The notes beneath the pieces were generated by a model. It had not been told where the DNA came from, did not search any database, and saw nothing but the letters and a program-made list of their open reading frames with translations. A DNA stretch of 64,000 bases from Diphasiastrum complanatum (lineage: Eukaryota > Streptophyta > Lycopodiopsida > Lycopodiales > Lycopodiaceae): positions 10,253,253-10,317,252 of the forward strand of contig CM055095.1 in assembly GCA_029204225.1 (NCBI GenBank), read 5' to 3'. This document shows, piece by piece, positions 45,501 through 57,420 of the stretch; position 1 is the stretch's first letter; every line of letters starts with the position of its first letter. The translations under genes were made by a program, and so were the position numbers.

Positions 45501-46300
45501 CTAATAACATGATGACGAAAAAAAAGAGAAATGACTTGAAGACCCATTTTTTTTAAAAGTATTCAAATTTAAAATGCTTCAAATAAATATATTGTAATGG
45601 TAAAAAAATGTTTTATTTTGCAAGAAAATAATTTAAGCTACAAAAATTTGGTCAATAGATTTTTATAGATAGCTTAAAATTAGCTTATATCAAATAATAA
45701 TACTATTTAAAATAAGATCATTAGATACACAACCACTAAAATACCTAAAAGATATTTTTTGCTTACTAAAAACAAAAGTTATAGTTTTTTTTTTTGGAAT
45801 TTTAAAAGTTTTCTAGATTACAATTCTTGTATCGAAAAAAATATTTTTGAAATTATGTTAAAAATTTAAATTAATATTTTTTAAAATTTAAAATTTTTAA
45901 GAAATCTTTACTTACACCCACGTAAGTTTATTAAATATTTAAATATTAAATAAACGCAAATAAAATTACTTTACAATAATCGAGATTAAATTATTTGTGA
46001 TAAATTTGTTTTTTTTCATTTCCTATAAATTTTAACAATATTTTTCTGACAAAAAATATTATAAAAACACATCTAAAATTAAAATATTGCAAGCTTGACA
46101 AATCATTACAATTTTAGTTTTTGGTGATAATTATCAATGTTAAAAATTTTAAAATATTTCAAATTTTAAATTTTAAATCGTTAAAAAATAAATTTAAAAA
46201 TATTAAATCAATCAAAAAGAATTCAAAACACAATACATCAAAAAATATAACACACTTGTTCTTTAAAATATTATTCCCAAAAATCATCGATGTCATTTAC
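45501..46300. other. Very AT-rich stretch without genes
   Basis: Long runs of A and T with phrases such as AATTTTAAAA in both orientations, and no credible frame. It separates the two minus-strand pseudogenes and may include the 3' flank of the methyltransferase gene, whose acidic tail appears to continue to about 46300. Confidence 0.6.
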
Positions 46301-49300
46301 ATATTTTTCTTTTGTTTTTTCTTGAGTAGCCACTGTACTATCAAGTGGCACCTCTTCTACAATTTCCTCGACTACAATTACTACATTGTAATCTTGAACC
46401 AACACATCAGCCTACTTTTCCGCTAGCAGGAGGCTGAGGTTCCTTGGACAAGGGAATTATTGTATCCTCACTGTCCAAACTCTTTCCCACCTTAGATAAT
46501 TCATCTGGCAAAATTACAAGAAATTTCATTCTCATTTTTATAAAATCAACTAAATTAGTATCTAAATCTACTGTAACAACATGTCTGCCTTTTTGAACAG
46601 CACATGCGTTCGTAGTGCAGATACCGCTAAATAAATCTAAAACTTAATCAGTTGGGTGAGAGAAAAATCAATTAAATGATTAATTAATTGTTGTGGCTTT
46701 TGGTAGGGACAAGCCACGGAACCCGTCATTGGATTTTTTAATGTCTTTGTCACAGCTGGATATTGGAACAAGTTTCCAAAACTTGTCAATCCGGAAGTGT
46801 TATAATGCAGCATCGAGCGTTTGCCATCCAAAGAATAATAACCGATGGTTATGTATTCTATTTCATTGCAAAGTCGAGCTCCTCCCGAGTTCCTGACATT
46901 GGGCTTGTACCTGACATGGAAGATTAAAAGTAAAATCAATTTAAAATTTTAATTTTAAAATAAAAAATTTAAAATAAAATTATGAGTTAAAATACGAATT
47001 GATAATTCAGGAACTTAAGAACTTACCACACAACATTCTCAATTCTCGCATTACAAAAAATTAATAGAGCTTTCTATACTGATGCTGACTGCCAAGAAGA
47101 ATGAAAAATAACAACTCTTCAAATTGGAGAAGTTGTGACTTCAAGAAAGCCCTGCATAAAACTATGGATTGCAGTGAATTTGAAAGGGGTATCATCATTT
47201 AATGATTCTTTCATCTGAAATCCATATGGTATATCAGTGATGCAGAATGTATAAGGCCTTCTTCTTAAAAATTTTAAAATTTGTTTGCAGTCGCCCTCCT
47301 CAACATAATAAAAGCATGGTTGATTATTGACACTTTTGGGAAGGTAGGTCTCTAATGGATCCTCCTCCGCAATGGTCTCACCCCGTGCCAATCTCTCCCT
47401 ATCCATTTTTTCTGTTTCTGCCTTCAGAATATGTCTCTTGAATTGCTTTGGAAGGACTTTGTTTTTTTTGTCTTCGGGAGACTGAAAAGGAAAAAGCTAT
47501 GCTTAGCATGGGAGACAAAAAATATAAAATAGAATAGGAGACTTAACTTACAAACAAAAAATCAAATCAAGAAAAAACTGTACTTAGCATAGGAGACATA
47601 GAATATAGAAAAGAAACAATTAATAAGCACCTATGCTAAGCATGGGTGAAATAAGTACCATGTCTCTAAACAAAATAAAAAATGGACTCAGAGCTTCATT
47701 TCGGTTGCTCAGAGGATAAAGCCTCTGACACTCATCGAAATCTTGACAATTTAAACCTGTCACAAGAGCTTCTTGAACTTTCATAAATAATTTGTGCTTG
47801 CATTTAAAAAATATAATTGTTAAAATCCAACCAAATTATGAAAATCATCTTATAAAAAAAGATAACATGAAAATAAATGTTTAAATTATGATTATTACCT
47901 CTGAAATTCTTTTCCCATTTCTGCCAGAGAAAGTTGACCATCGACAACTCTTGAAAGAACACTTATTATTAGCTCTGAAGAGCTAATTCCTTGTATATTC
48001 TTCCACTCTGATATTCCCATTTCAGTAGGGATTGGCTTCAGAGTTTGAGTGCTCACAACCTTTTTTTTTGGACTTTGAGGCACCCTGAGCAGGTTGGCCT
48101 TCTATTTGAAAAATTTCCCACTTATCAAAAATTTTATCAACAAGGACCCACATTTGAAATAAAAAAAAAAAAAATTATTGATAAAGAATTTAACCAATAT
48201 TAAAATTGAGTTCAAAATTTTAATCTGATAAAAACAATTTAAAAAGATTATAAAATATATTATGACCAGAGCATTTCATGACGAGCATAACCAAACAAAT
48301 TACGCAAGCTGAAAAAAATTATCGTATTCAGTAAGGCTCTGCGTAGGATTTTTCGAATCAAAAGACAGGCCTGTCTCTTGAGCACATATTGCTTTTAGCT
48401 CAAGTTGATTCACATCTCCTGCTTTGGAGACTCTCATGTATTCTTTGTGAAAAAAACGAATTCTTTGTATCACGGTCATCTTCATCCAGTAGTCCTGATC
48501 AATATTGTGGTCCCAAGCCAATAATTTTGGTTCTTTCACTGTCAGGCCAACAAATGCAATGGCACTCATAGTTTGAAAGCTTGGGATATGGGGATATTCT
48601 TGAGATAATTGTTTTCAAGCTTGTAAACTGTGTATCCCCCCAAGAACAAAAAAATGATATGAATCTAATAAAGAAAAATCAAAATTTGCAACATCGTTGC
48701 ATTCGTTGGGATCAACCAAAACAACAAAGGGAGTAACTATGGCCTGTGTATGATCTTTAAATTTTATTTTTAAATTATGTGCATGTGTTTCATTAGGCTC
48801 TCTAACTTCCATTGGCCTGTCTCCTGTTATTGGGTCTACAGGTGGCCTATCACATTGATTTATGTCTAAAATTAAAGTTGTTTCTTTTATTTGTTTTGTT
48901 TTATGGATATCCTCTCTTAATTTGGCAAGTTCAGAGTTGTCTTGTAATGGGCAGATGGATGCACCAAGTAGCGACAAAGATGATTCGGTGGCGGCTTTTT
49001 TGCTTTCAGCAGAAGGGATGGACTTATGGCGATGTGTAGCTATGGTCTTTGGGCGTGACTTAGGTCTAGTGAGCGAAGTCTCAGAAATATTATGAGATTT
49101 TTTTTTTAAAAAACGAGGGACGACTACGGTTTCATCCTCAACATTTTCAGAGGCCGGCTTTGTGACATGAGCAATGGTAGAAGCGGGCTTGCGAGGTCCA
49201 ATAGATACACCTTTTGAACTCCGTAATGAATAAACCGGATCTTTTCCCTCAGCAATAGCAACTAAAACCATTTTTAAGCATTGCTTCATGCTCCAAACAA

Positions 49301-49800
49301 AAACAAGAATCAAGTTTAAACTATAATGACTAAAAGCTTAAATCTAAAAGTTTAAATAATTTTATATCTAATAACAACTATGCTAAGCATGAAACAAACA
49401 TGATTAAAATTATATTTTATAATTACTCACCAAAGTAGCTAGAATTCTTATCAAAATAGGCTTTGATGGCCTCGTCCTGACAAAGTCGGATCTTTATCAT
49501 AGTCTCGTTCAGAATGAAAATAGAATGAGACTTATTCGTCTCCTTTACAAGTATATTCACAATCCTTCTTCTTGGTCGTCATCCGGTTGATTAGCAAGCA
49601 ATCTTCCTTGAACTTTGAATTGCGAGTCTCCTTTGCCAGGCTTCTCAGCTAAATGAATAGAAAGCTCCGAAAGCTTTGTGTTGTTGACCCCTTTGGTGAA
49701 ATAGTACATGAATTTTTTCTTATCTTTTAACATAATATCTTGAGGTTTCCCCGAAATTTTAGAAGAAATCTTCGACATTTCAAAAATTATCAAAGACAAT
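46300..49800 (-). pseudogene. Decayed multi-exon gene: ParB-like domain joined to N4/N6 DNA methyltransferase domain
   Basis: N-terminus at about 49780 (MSKISSKISG; QFKVQGRLLANQ), then after a frame change FILNETMIKIRLCQDEAIKA. The next exon (about 49303 down) has a Ser/Lys-rich linker, then a ParB-like block: FVVLVDPNEC, FFVLGGIHSLQA (GGxHS at 48641-48627), a TGA at 48617, IPSF, GLTVKEPKLLAWDHNID, and RIRFFHKEYM. Further exons: 48101-47899 (linker), 47796-47659 (KLFMKVQEALVTGLN), 47481-47027 (ITDIPYGF, DIPY in place of DPPY, at 47235-47221) and 46910 down (GGARLCNEIEYITIGYYS; YPAVTKTLKNP). VLDLFSG (46643-46623), the S-adenosylmethionine motif, follows one frame off. DPPY before FxG is the permuted order of N4/N6 amino-methyltransferases. 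Introns at 46911-47026, 47482-47658 and 47797-47898 have GT-AG ends. Stops at 47121, 47076 and 46646, plus frameshifts, make it dead. Confidence 0.7.
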
Positions 49801-50118
49801 TGAACATCTGCAAAAAAAAAGACTTTTTAGGAAAATTTAAAACGCTATCTTAATGAAAATGCTGAAAACTTTGATAAAACAAGCCATTTTTGTGAAAAAA
49901 AATTAAAAAACAAAACTACAAATTCAACATATTTTCTTACTAAAACATTTCAAAAGTATCACTTTTCTGAGACAAAGCGTTGTAAAACAGGAAAATACGA
50001 GTAGCGACCTATGCTAAGCATAGGTTGTGGTCAAGTCCTTACTAACAAGTTATGCTTAGCATAGGACGGAGGCAAGATTCTTCAATTCTAACCTCCTTTC
50101 GACCTATGCTGAACATAG
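47497..50118. repeat. Dispersed short palindrome, about seven copies
   Basis: Variants of ACCTATGCTAAGCATAGGT occur at 47497-47512, 47578-47593, 47628-47648, 49378-49391, 50007-50025, 50051-50066 and 50102-50119. Some read CTTAGC and some CTAAGC at the centre, i.e. both orientations. The best copy (50007-50025) has 9-base perfect arms around one base. All lie within or beside the methyltransferase pseudogene, in introns and 5' flank; I saw none elsewhere in the window. Confidence 0.75.
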
Positions 50119-50131
50119 CTTTCATCTCTGG

Positions 50132-50793
50132 TCCATTGAGTTTCCAACTCTCACAAGAAAGGCATTCAAAGAGTCATAGGTTATGGAAGGAGTCTCTTGA
50201 CATTCCATAAGCCTATGGAGGCTCTTGGAGATTCTTTATCTCCCCTAGGCTTCTCTCTCTCTCATTGGATGTGCATGGAATTTCATAGTGCATTGGAGGG
50301 GTCCATGGGCCATCTATATGAGGGTAGTAGGGCGCTCATTGGGAGGGGAGAGATCTCTCTTGTTTGCTTTGCTTATGCTCTAGTGTTGCTACTAGTGTGT
50401 AGAGTGCTTTCTTGTGGTATTATGATTAAGGTTTGAATCTTGCTTATGGTATGGGACATAAGTAGGGTTTGGCTCTTGATAATGCTATGGAGTGTTGTGG
50501 TATGCTTGTGATTTGTTTATGGTTAGCAAGGGGTTGTTAGATAGGTCTTGCTTGGAGCTTGGATCTAGCTATGGTTGGGTGGTGAATACTTGAGACTAGC
50601 TTGTTATCTATCTTTGTGTTTAAAGAGTAGGGACACAGGTGGAGGAGAGATCCTTGGAGGCTTGCAGATCCTTACTTGTAGTGGAGGCATCCTAGCTCGG
50701 ATTTGGGGAGTATCTTGAAGGTTGCAGGTTGCTTGGAGGACATTTGGAGGCTCTACCTTGGATTTGGAGGTTTTCCTCACCTCTACTTGTAAA
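50132..50793 (+). mobile_element. Partial gypsy LTR, inverted relative to the 38093 copy
   Basis: Matches 38093-38755 in reverse complement with about 2 percent difference, and shares the flank CAATGAACCA beyond the LTR end. The 5' 420 bases of the LTR are missing. No internal element sequence is attached. With the left copy it forms another inverted pair inside the palindrome. Confidence 0.85.
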
Positions 50794-50799
50794 ACAATG

Positions 50800-52430
50800 A
50801 ACCAATCCGGCCAGAAGATATCAACCTACCAGTTCCATCTTCAGGAGCGGTAATAAAAATGGAAAAGTATATCTCCTTAATCCAGAAACACGAAGCCCTG
50901 AAGAGGAACCATCAAATTTTAGAAGACAAAAACAACAAGAAGCTGTCGGCACTCAAAAAAAGCGTTGACAAGATCCAAGATGAACTCTTCTAGTCTAAAC
51001 AACAGATGGACCTCATTTGGAATACATCTTGTAGACTCGACACAGGCATATCAGTACAGAAAAAAGATGACCACAACAATGATGCTGGAGCTCCTGAGCA
51101 AAGCCGATTCATGAGCCAACGAGGTGCTAGTTTTGGCATACCATATCAAGGTTTCACAACTTGCTCTCTCCACAAACCTACCGTGGACTCCTCCACTTAC
51201 ACTCTGTTGTCGCACTTGTCTTCTTATTTTTCTAAACTATTTTCATCTTACTAACCTTCATTTCTTCCATTTGCTTATTCAACCACCTCCACATCCACTT
51301 CTAACACCATACCCCCCACATCATCTCTTAAATCTGATGACCATTTTCTAAAATAGTTCATTTCACCAACAGCTCAGTATAACCTCATAACTAACCCACT
51401 ACCCTCTACTCGTAAACTATTTTCGCCTCCATCACCACCTGACTTTAATTTTTTTGATCAAGATCTACTTGGTGAGACTGTGTAGCCTTCTATGGGACTT
51501 TCTTCATCCCCTCCAAAGGGAAAGAGCGACATCTTAATTGGATCAAGGTCCAAGGGTCCAACACCAAGGATTCCTGATACAAAGAGTGTCACAACCTTGG
51601 ACGACTATTTGGCAAGGCCCCAAGAAAGTTGTTCGAGAAATCCATAGAAAAGATCAAAAGATGGTATTATGATTGGAAAGAGTCTGATGAATTCTAGAAG
51701 ACCTACAATAAAGGAGAACGAGGGGGTGCAAAGAAAGTAACTATGGAAGAATATCCAAAGCTCAGCAGCCTCATGACCGCCTTATGACCACAACCCTCCT
51801 GGAGGATCGTGATGATGTTAAATAATGATGAGTAGCTTCAGGAGTACCTAAGGGCACCAAGCTGGAAAAGGATTGACCCCTATTATGCACCAATCAAGAG
51901 AAGAGACCCTTGGGAGAAAATGAAACCAATTGAATGACAAATCAATTGGCCTTTTATTCTAGGAATTGACTCAAGCTCAACTTTGGTAAAGTATCGAGAC
52001 ACGCTACTAAAGTTTGGACATGCCCATAGAGAAAGTGTAGATACCGTAGTCCAAGAAAGTGCAAATTATTGTTTATCCATAGACTTTCTCATGACATTGG
52101 AGTGTTACTGGGATAAGGGGCTATCGCCCATAATGCTGGACGTCACTGATCAACCTTTGCAATAAGAAGATATGCATCTAATGATGGCAAGGCTTTATTT
52201 TTGAGCCACATTTACTTCTAGTCAGTACGTGCAGATGATCGAGAAGTGGTATGAAAATAAGTTCATACTTGGGATAAGGCCGTTCCTGGGACCTATTATG
52301 TTGGGCGCAAAGACAAGATTCATCACATTTGAAGCCATCGGAAGGAAGGTCAGCTACGAGAAATCTCTTGATAGAATAAAAGCTGAAAAGAACAAGCAAG
52401 AGATTCTCAGTTATGTAGGGCTATCCTGAT
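50800..52430 (+). pseudogene. Decayed coding region of unknown function, rich in TAG/TGA
   Basis: Protein-like sequence on the plus strand. First a charged, coiled-coil-like part (LIQKHEALKRNHQILEDKN; KKSVDKIQDELF); then a Pro/Ser-rich part; a GSRSKGPTPRIPDTKSVTT stretch; then LSSLMTAL, SWKRIDPYYAPIKRRDPWEK, SSTLVKYRDTLLKFGHAHRE, SIDFLMTLECYWDKGLSP, and EKWYENKFILGIRPFLGP before RFITFEAIGRKVSYEKS. At least six in-frame TAG or TGA codons interrupt otherwise continuous blocks, and there are frame changes. No family recognised; the layout (coiled coil, Pro-rich linker, basic domain) would suit an element structural protein, but this is inference. Confidence 0.4.
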
Positions 52431-52764
52431 ATGCTGCTACGACTTTGAAGTTTTGCCGAGACACATGACAACGAAGCCAATAAGTTCATGGTTTTACGTA
52501 GGCAAATGTTGATCTATGTCTTTCCAAGAGCCACACATCAAAGCTGAAGCAATGCAGTAGGACCTAGAATACTATAGGGGGAGGATAATGTTAGCTAATG
52601 TCATGCCCCAAGGTCATGCCCCGAGGTGTTGATGCAGAACCTCTCCACTCAAAAGGGCTTCTAGCAGAGATGAAGTTGAGAGCCGAGTCTGAGAGCACAA
52701 GAATTGTTAGTGCTGGGCTAAAATGTATAGTTGTGAGCCCCATGATAATTCCCGAAAGATGGGT

Positions 52765-52940
52765 AGAAATTGAGTCCTGACAGATCGTAAATCCAAGATG
52801 AGCATTCATTAACAGTAGCATCGAGTTCATGTTGTCGTTCTAAAAATTGACAGGCGGGGTACAACACCATTGTACTACATACAGATCGGATAAGAAGCCA
52901 TTTGTGGCTGAGCCCATTGTAAATCCGATTCTGTATCATC
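52765..52940 (-). repeat. Palindrome right arm, innermost block
   Basis: Reverse complement of 37358-37535. It is continuous with the main right-arm block, whereas on the left a copia insertion separates them. The stretch 52431-52764 has no recognised gene. Confidence 0.85.
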
Positions 52941-54833
52941 AGTTGTTCTTGTAATTCCCTGATAAGCTAATCGTATCCTCCTCTCTAGATACAGTTTGTT
53001 TTGATTAATTTATCTAATATTTCATGTTTTTTTAAGCTTTTCAGCTCAATTTCTCTTTGCCATTCAGCATCATCATTCTATATACTTTCATCTTTTTGTA
53101 ATTCAATGGGTTTTCCCATCCTTTAAATTTAAAGCAGTATTACTCTCATTGTAACAAGCTCAATGTAACTTTTTTTATTTGAAAGCTACTTGATTTACCA
53201 TAAAATTCTATAGAAACTAGATCGTTCCCTTTGTAAAAGATAAGTCAGAATTTTACTTACTCTTAACCTAATTTTAAGATGTGTGGTCACAAAAGTCAGG
53301 CTACTGTTCAAGTCATAAATCATCGAAGTTTGTAATTAATAACTGTTGAAGAACCTTCTCTACAGAATACGTATACTGGATATTGAAACTTAAAATGGAG
53401 TTGGTATACTAGGTAGCTCAAAAAGCGTCATACATTTCAAAGACGATGAGTTGCTCAAGATTAGGGGCATTTGAGCAGAAGCATTTGACCAGTGCAGCCA
53501 ATAATCGGAATCCCAAGAAGAGCAGTGCTTAAGATTAAGCGCATCTGAGTATAACCATTTGAATGGTGCCAGTGATCGGAAGCCCTATGATGTGCGGAAT
53601 TGCAAAGAAGCGAGAAGTGTAATAGATTGTGAAAGCAAGTCGGAAGAGTTCACGAAGTATTCGTCATAGGACAGTTTGAATGAGAACATATATTGATCTC
53701 ATCATATAAGACATAGTATTATGATAGGCAAAAAATGTGAATCTGGTTGACTTGGACCTTGGATTACGAACTGTACAAAATGATAATCCCCTAAACCTGA
53801 ACCTTGGATAAAGGACGCTTTGTTAACTAGTATAAAGGAGAAGTTCTAGAAAACTTGCCTGGTATTTGTGACTTCACAATTTTTTGAAACTTATGCCTGG
53901 ACAACATAAGGCACTTGGATTACCTGAGAAAACATGTACAAATAATAGAATGAAGCTAGAGGCCTCATTGACAGGGATATGTATTGATCCCTGTCCGTTC
54001 TTAGATTGGTTTGTCGTCTGAGGAAAGTAAATTTGGAGGATTCCTGCTGTAGCACGACATGCAATTTCCCGAGCATTCAACAGAAATTAAAATGAAGTCG
54101 CTCAGAGCGCCTATGCAGTATTTACTTTCTCAACGACATTTTTAACAGGTCTACTCGTTAAGTCTTGGAATACGTTATTCTTAAGGTTGTTAACCAAAAA
54201 AAGTTATTCTGAAATCTGCATGAACCAAAACGAATGAAAGAAATTTGAAGATCCATTTGTTAACGTAATTGGATTCAGTTAGCTACAACGAAAGAAAGGA
54301 AAGAAATGTGATATTCTTATGTCTAATGCAAGATAAAAGGTGATGCTCATCGAGAGCATCAGATGGTCGCTTGCACGACTTCAGAAATACCGCAAGAAAG
54401 GCACAATATTCAGGTTCTTGACGAAAGTATAATGCAACCTAATCATATGAGCTGGAGCGTATACGACAAATTAAGATGAACATTATGATATATAGAAGCA
54501 TTCTCCTCTTTTTCTGGCAAACATGATTCTTCATGAAAATTCCTTGTGTATGTCAGTGCTATGCAAATACTTTTCTCAAAGCCAAAGATCATTCGGAAAT
54601 ATCAAGCTGCAGGTCGATGGCGTGCTAATTTCATTTTCACAATCATTTCAACAACGTCAATCTCAGAAGCCATATAGATTTAATAGAAGTCAAATACATC
54701 TTAAGATTTATTTAGGCCGTGGCTACGAACTAATTAGGAGATTTGTTTTACTAAAAATTATATTCTTGCCCCGTATAATTGCATTATTGATATTTGTTCT
54801 TTCCAGAATGAACATTTGGTTCTAACTCTCCAT

Positions 54834-55278
54834 TTATTGAGGATCTGAACTGGATAGCACATCTTTTTGTGACTCTTTCTGCATGTCCCCATTCTTGATA
54901 CTAGTATCTTCCATCCCCGTTGTCGGATCAAAGCAGCTCGAGCCGCTTGATTCAGAAGGAATGCCAACGGACGGCTCTGACCCGAGTTGGTCTGATCCTG
55001 ATTTGAGAAGCTCTTCTTCCGAGACCATAGGGAACATTCCGTATTGGGACCATTCTGAAGCTGCAATACCGGCCGGGAACACTTCGTGGAACCGCCCCTC
55101 GGCATGGCTCATATGGCCTTCATCGCGCAATGGGAGAGTTTCATGACACATCAGGAATTCTAGATGGTCTTCGAGTGCCAATCCGCCCGCTTTTGTATTA
55201 TTTGACACTTCTGGCGCTTCATACTTCGTCCTGCTCTTCGTTGTTTATCATACTCGCGAGCTCTTCGACGGTTGCCAT
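54834..55278 (-). CDS. Small acidic-protein gene with a frame break, right-arm copy
   Basis: Mirror of 32770-33214: ATG at 55278, stop of the short frame after EEQDEV, and a long frame one base out of register ending at 54834. The long frame is identical in protein sequence to the left copy. The upstream CACGTG and CT-rich leader are also present. The identical frame break in both arms argues that it is not a recent random mutation. Start and real product are uncertain. Confidence 0.45.
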
Positions 55279-56052
55279 GCTCGACAGATCGAGAGAGAGA
55301 GAGAGACATTAGTTGATGTGACGATGATGAACTTTACTTTTGTCGTAACGGAAAAGTTCTAAGTCCCAAGTTAAGTATTCGTAATTTACATGTGGAGGAA
55401 TTTTGCAAATTTCATTGGCTGAGCCTCTCAACATAATGGTTTAAAATGGTATTATGGCACCTACCATTTTTTAAATTATCTACTCTAGTACCCACCAATT
55501 CCGTAGCATGCTTTAGTGTTTTCTAAAGGGCATGACCTTTCAGGATTTTCATCAGGTTTTTCTTTTCCCTGGGTTTGAATTTCGAATCTGAGGACTTTTA
55601 TGGTCCACTCACGTGTCTTTTGGAAAGGCCGAATTTCATTGGACTGAAAGCGTATTTTAAAAACTTCTTCATATGTAAATTATGCCCAATAGCGTCCGTC
55701 CACACATACCTGCTACCTAGTAAGTAGGTATTTGTACCTACCTCGTCGCAAAGCGACTAAATTTGCTTCAAAACAATGAAAACTAGCATTTAAAAAAATA
55801 ACTTATTTTTACGATGAAACTCGCCGAAGAGTAACATCTCAACTTTTAACAAATCGTCCTAATAGCTTATCGCTAATGCGGCAAAGCTAAAAATGTTGCA
55901 TACATGTGAGAAATAAATCTCCAACCCATCCAAAATTTAATGCTAAAAGATGAAATGAATATTATAAAATTGTGCGAGATCAGTATATTGAATATGTGAT
56001 ATATAAATAGTATTTTAATTTACACAAATTTGTTTTTCTTTTTGTGTTTCAG

Positions 56053-56692
56053 TATAAATCATACACTGCCATGTGGACTTATGGACATCATTATCGTGTT
56101 GAGAGAGTTGACAACAAGCAACGTACATATGATTGTGGTATAATGGCCAACTTTCAACAAGAGAGTCATTCTAGTGCGAAGGACGTGAATGTCATTTCAA
56201 ATGACCTAGACTATGTCGGCACATTGCAACATATTTATGAAGTCGATTATAAGACTAATGACAAATATTTTATTTTTGACGTAAAATGGTTTAAGGTCAT
56301 CTATCGTGGAAGCAACGCCACGCTTAGAAATGATAAATCAAAGTTTTCTCACATTGACTCAACAAAATGTATATCAATGGACTCTCGTGACACTTTAGTA
56401 TTGCCACGACATTCCAAACAGGTGAGACTCTACAATCTCAATGTCATTAATATTCTCAATGTCTTATTTATCGATCTTATAAGACTAACTTAATTTTTTA
56501 TTTTTTTGGTAGATTATATTTCATCCAGATCAAAGAGACCCAAGATGGTGGTATGTGATCCAATTTAATGCAAGAAAACAACATGTGTTTGAAAGAAAAG
56601 ATATTGTAACATTTATCATACATACAACATACCAACGCCCAATTTTGAGGTTTTGGAAGATCATGAACCCCACTCATCCAAGCTCCAAATGA
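56053..56692 (+). CDS. DUF4216-like CACTA-associated gene, right-arm copy (3' exons)
   Basis: Exons 56053-56421 and 56513-56692, with acceptor GTTTCAG, donor CAG|GTGAGA, acceptor TTGGTAG and terminal TGA, as in the left arm. Substitutions relative to the left copy include R to K in SARDVN, E to K in VDYETN and R to W in VKRFKV. The frame is fully open in both arms. No 5' exons or transposase are seen nearby, so this is a partial gene or remnant. Confidence 0.6.
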
Positions 56693-57420
56693 TATGGAAA
56701 TCATGAGAGAAATTGTAAATGATGATATTATATGATCTTACAAGGCCATATCGGTTAAAGTATAGTACTTTAGGACCCTAAATGGATTTTCACAAGATCC
56801 AAAAGAGTGATTGGATGTTTGCTAATCAATCTATTGCAAAAACTAGACATAAAAATTGATCTAGAATGGCAATTTTGCACTTATCAAACAAGAACAATCA
56901 TAAAGCATTGATCAATTATGGAAATCTGTCGAGTTCACACGTGTGTGATATGGCCTGCAAACAGATAATGGAAGTAATATCACTTTGATTGCATTTGGAT
57001 CATAAAAACTCAATACCAATGTGTAGTAGACTCGAAATTTCCAATAAATTCTCAAAAATACTTCAAGTGTTTATATTATATGGAGAGCTCACTACAAACA
57101 CATACACTTCACAAGCATTGAAATATGGAGAAGACATGCAAGCAAGCATTCATCACTTTCATATATTACATGTTTGCTGCTATTTTACAAAGATTTCAAA
57201 GGTGCAAACATGGAGGAATCATTCCATTCCCATTCTATGTTATTCTTCATGTACTAGATTCATCTTGAAATGCAAAATTGATGTAAGAAATAGTGAAACA
57301 TCCAATATGGACACTATTATCTATATCAATTATGAACTTTTATTGTTTTGTACATATTATGATCATTGAGAGGAGATCTATCCTTAAGATTGAAATCATT
57401 CTTAAGTTATATCAAAGTGG

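Larger units (their letters stand above)
52941..57420 (-). repeat. Palindrome right arm, main block
   Basis: Reverse complement of 30715-34757. It carries the acidic-protein gene (minus) and the DUF4216-like gene (plus). Right-arm-only pieces are 53182-53525 and about 57228-57359. At 53453-53590 there are two diverged direct repeats with a 74-base period (GCTCAAGATTAGGGGCAT and GCTTAAGATTAAGCGCAT); the left arm retains only the second. Confidence 0.9.

Noticed and set aside
46300-52430. Possible stop-codon reassignment or RNA editing restoring TGA/TAG
   Set aside because: Frameshifts and deletions accompany the stops, so decay explains them. No independent sign of recoding is visible.
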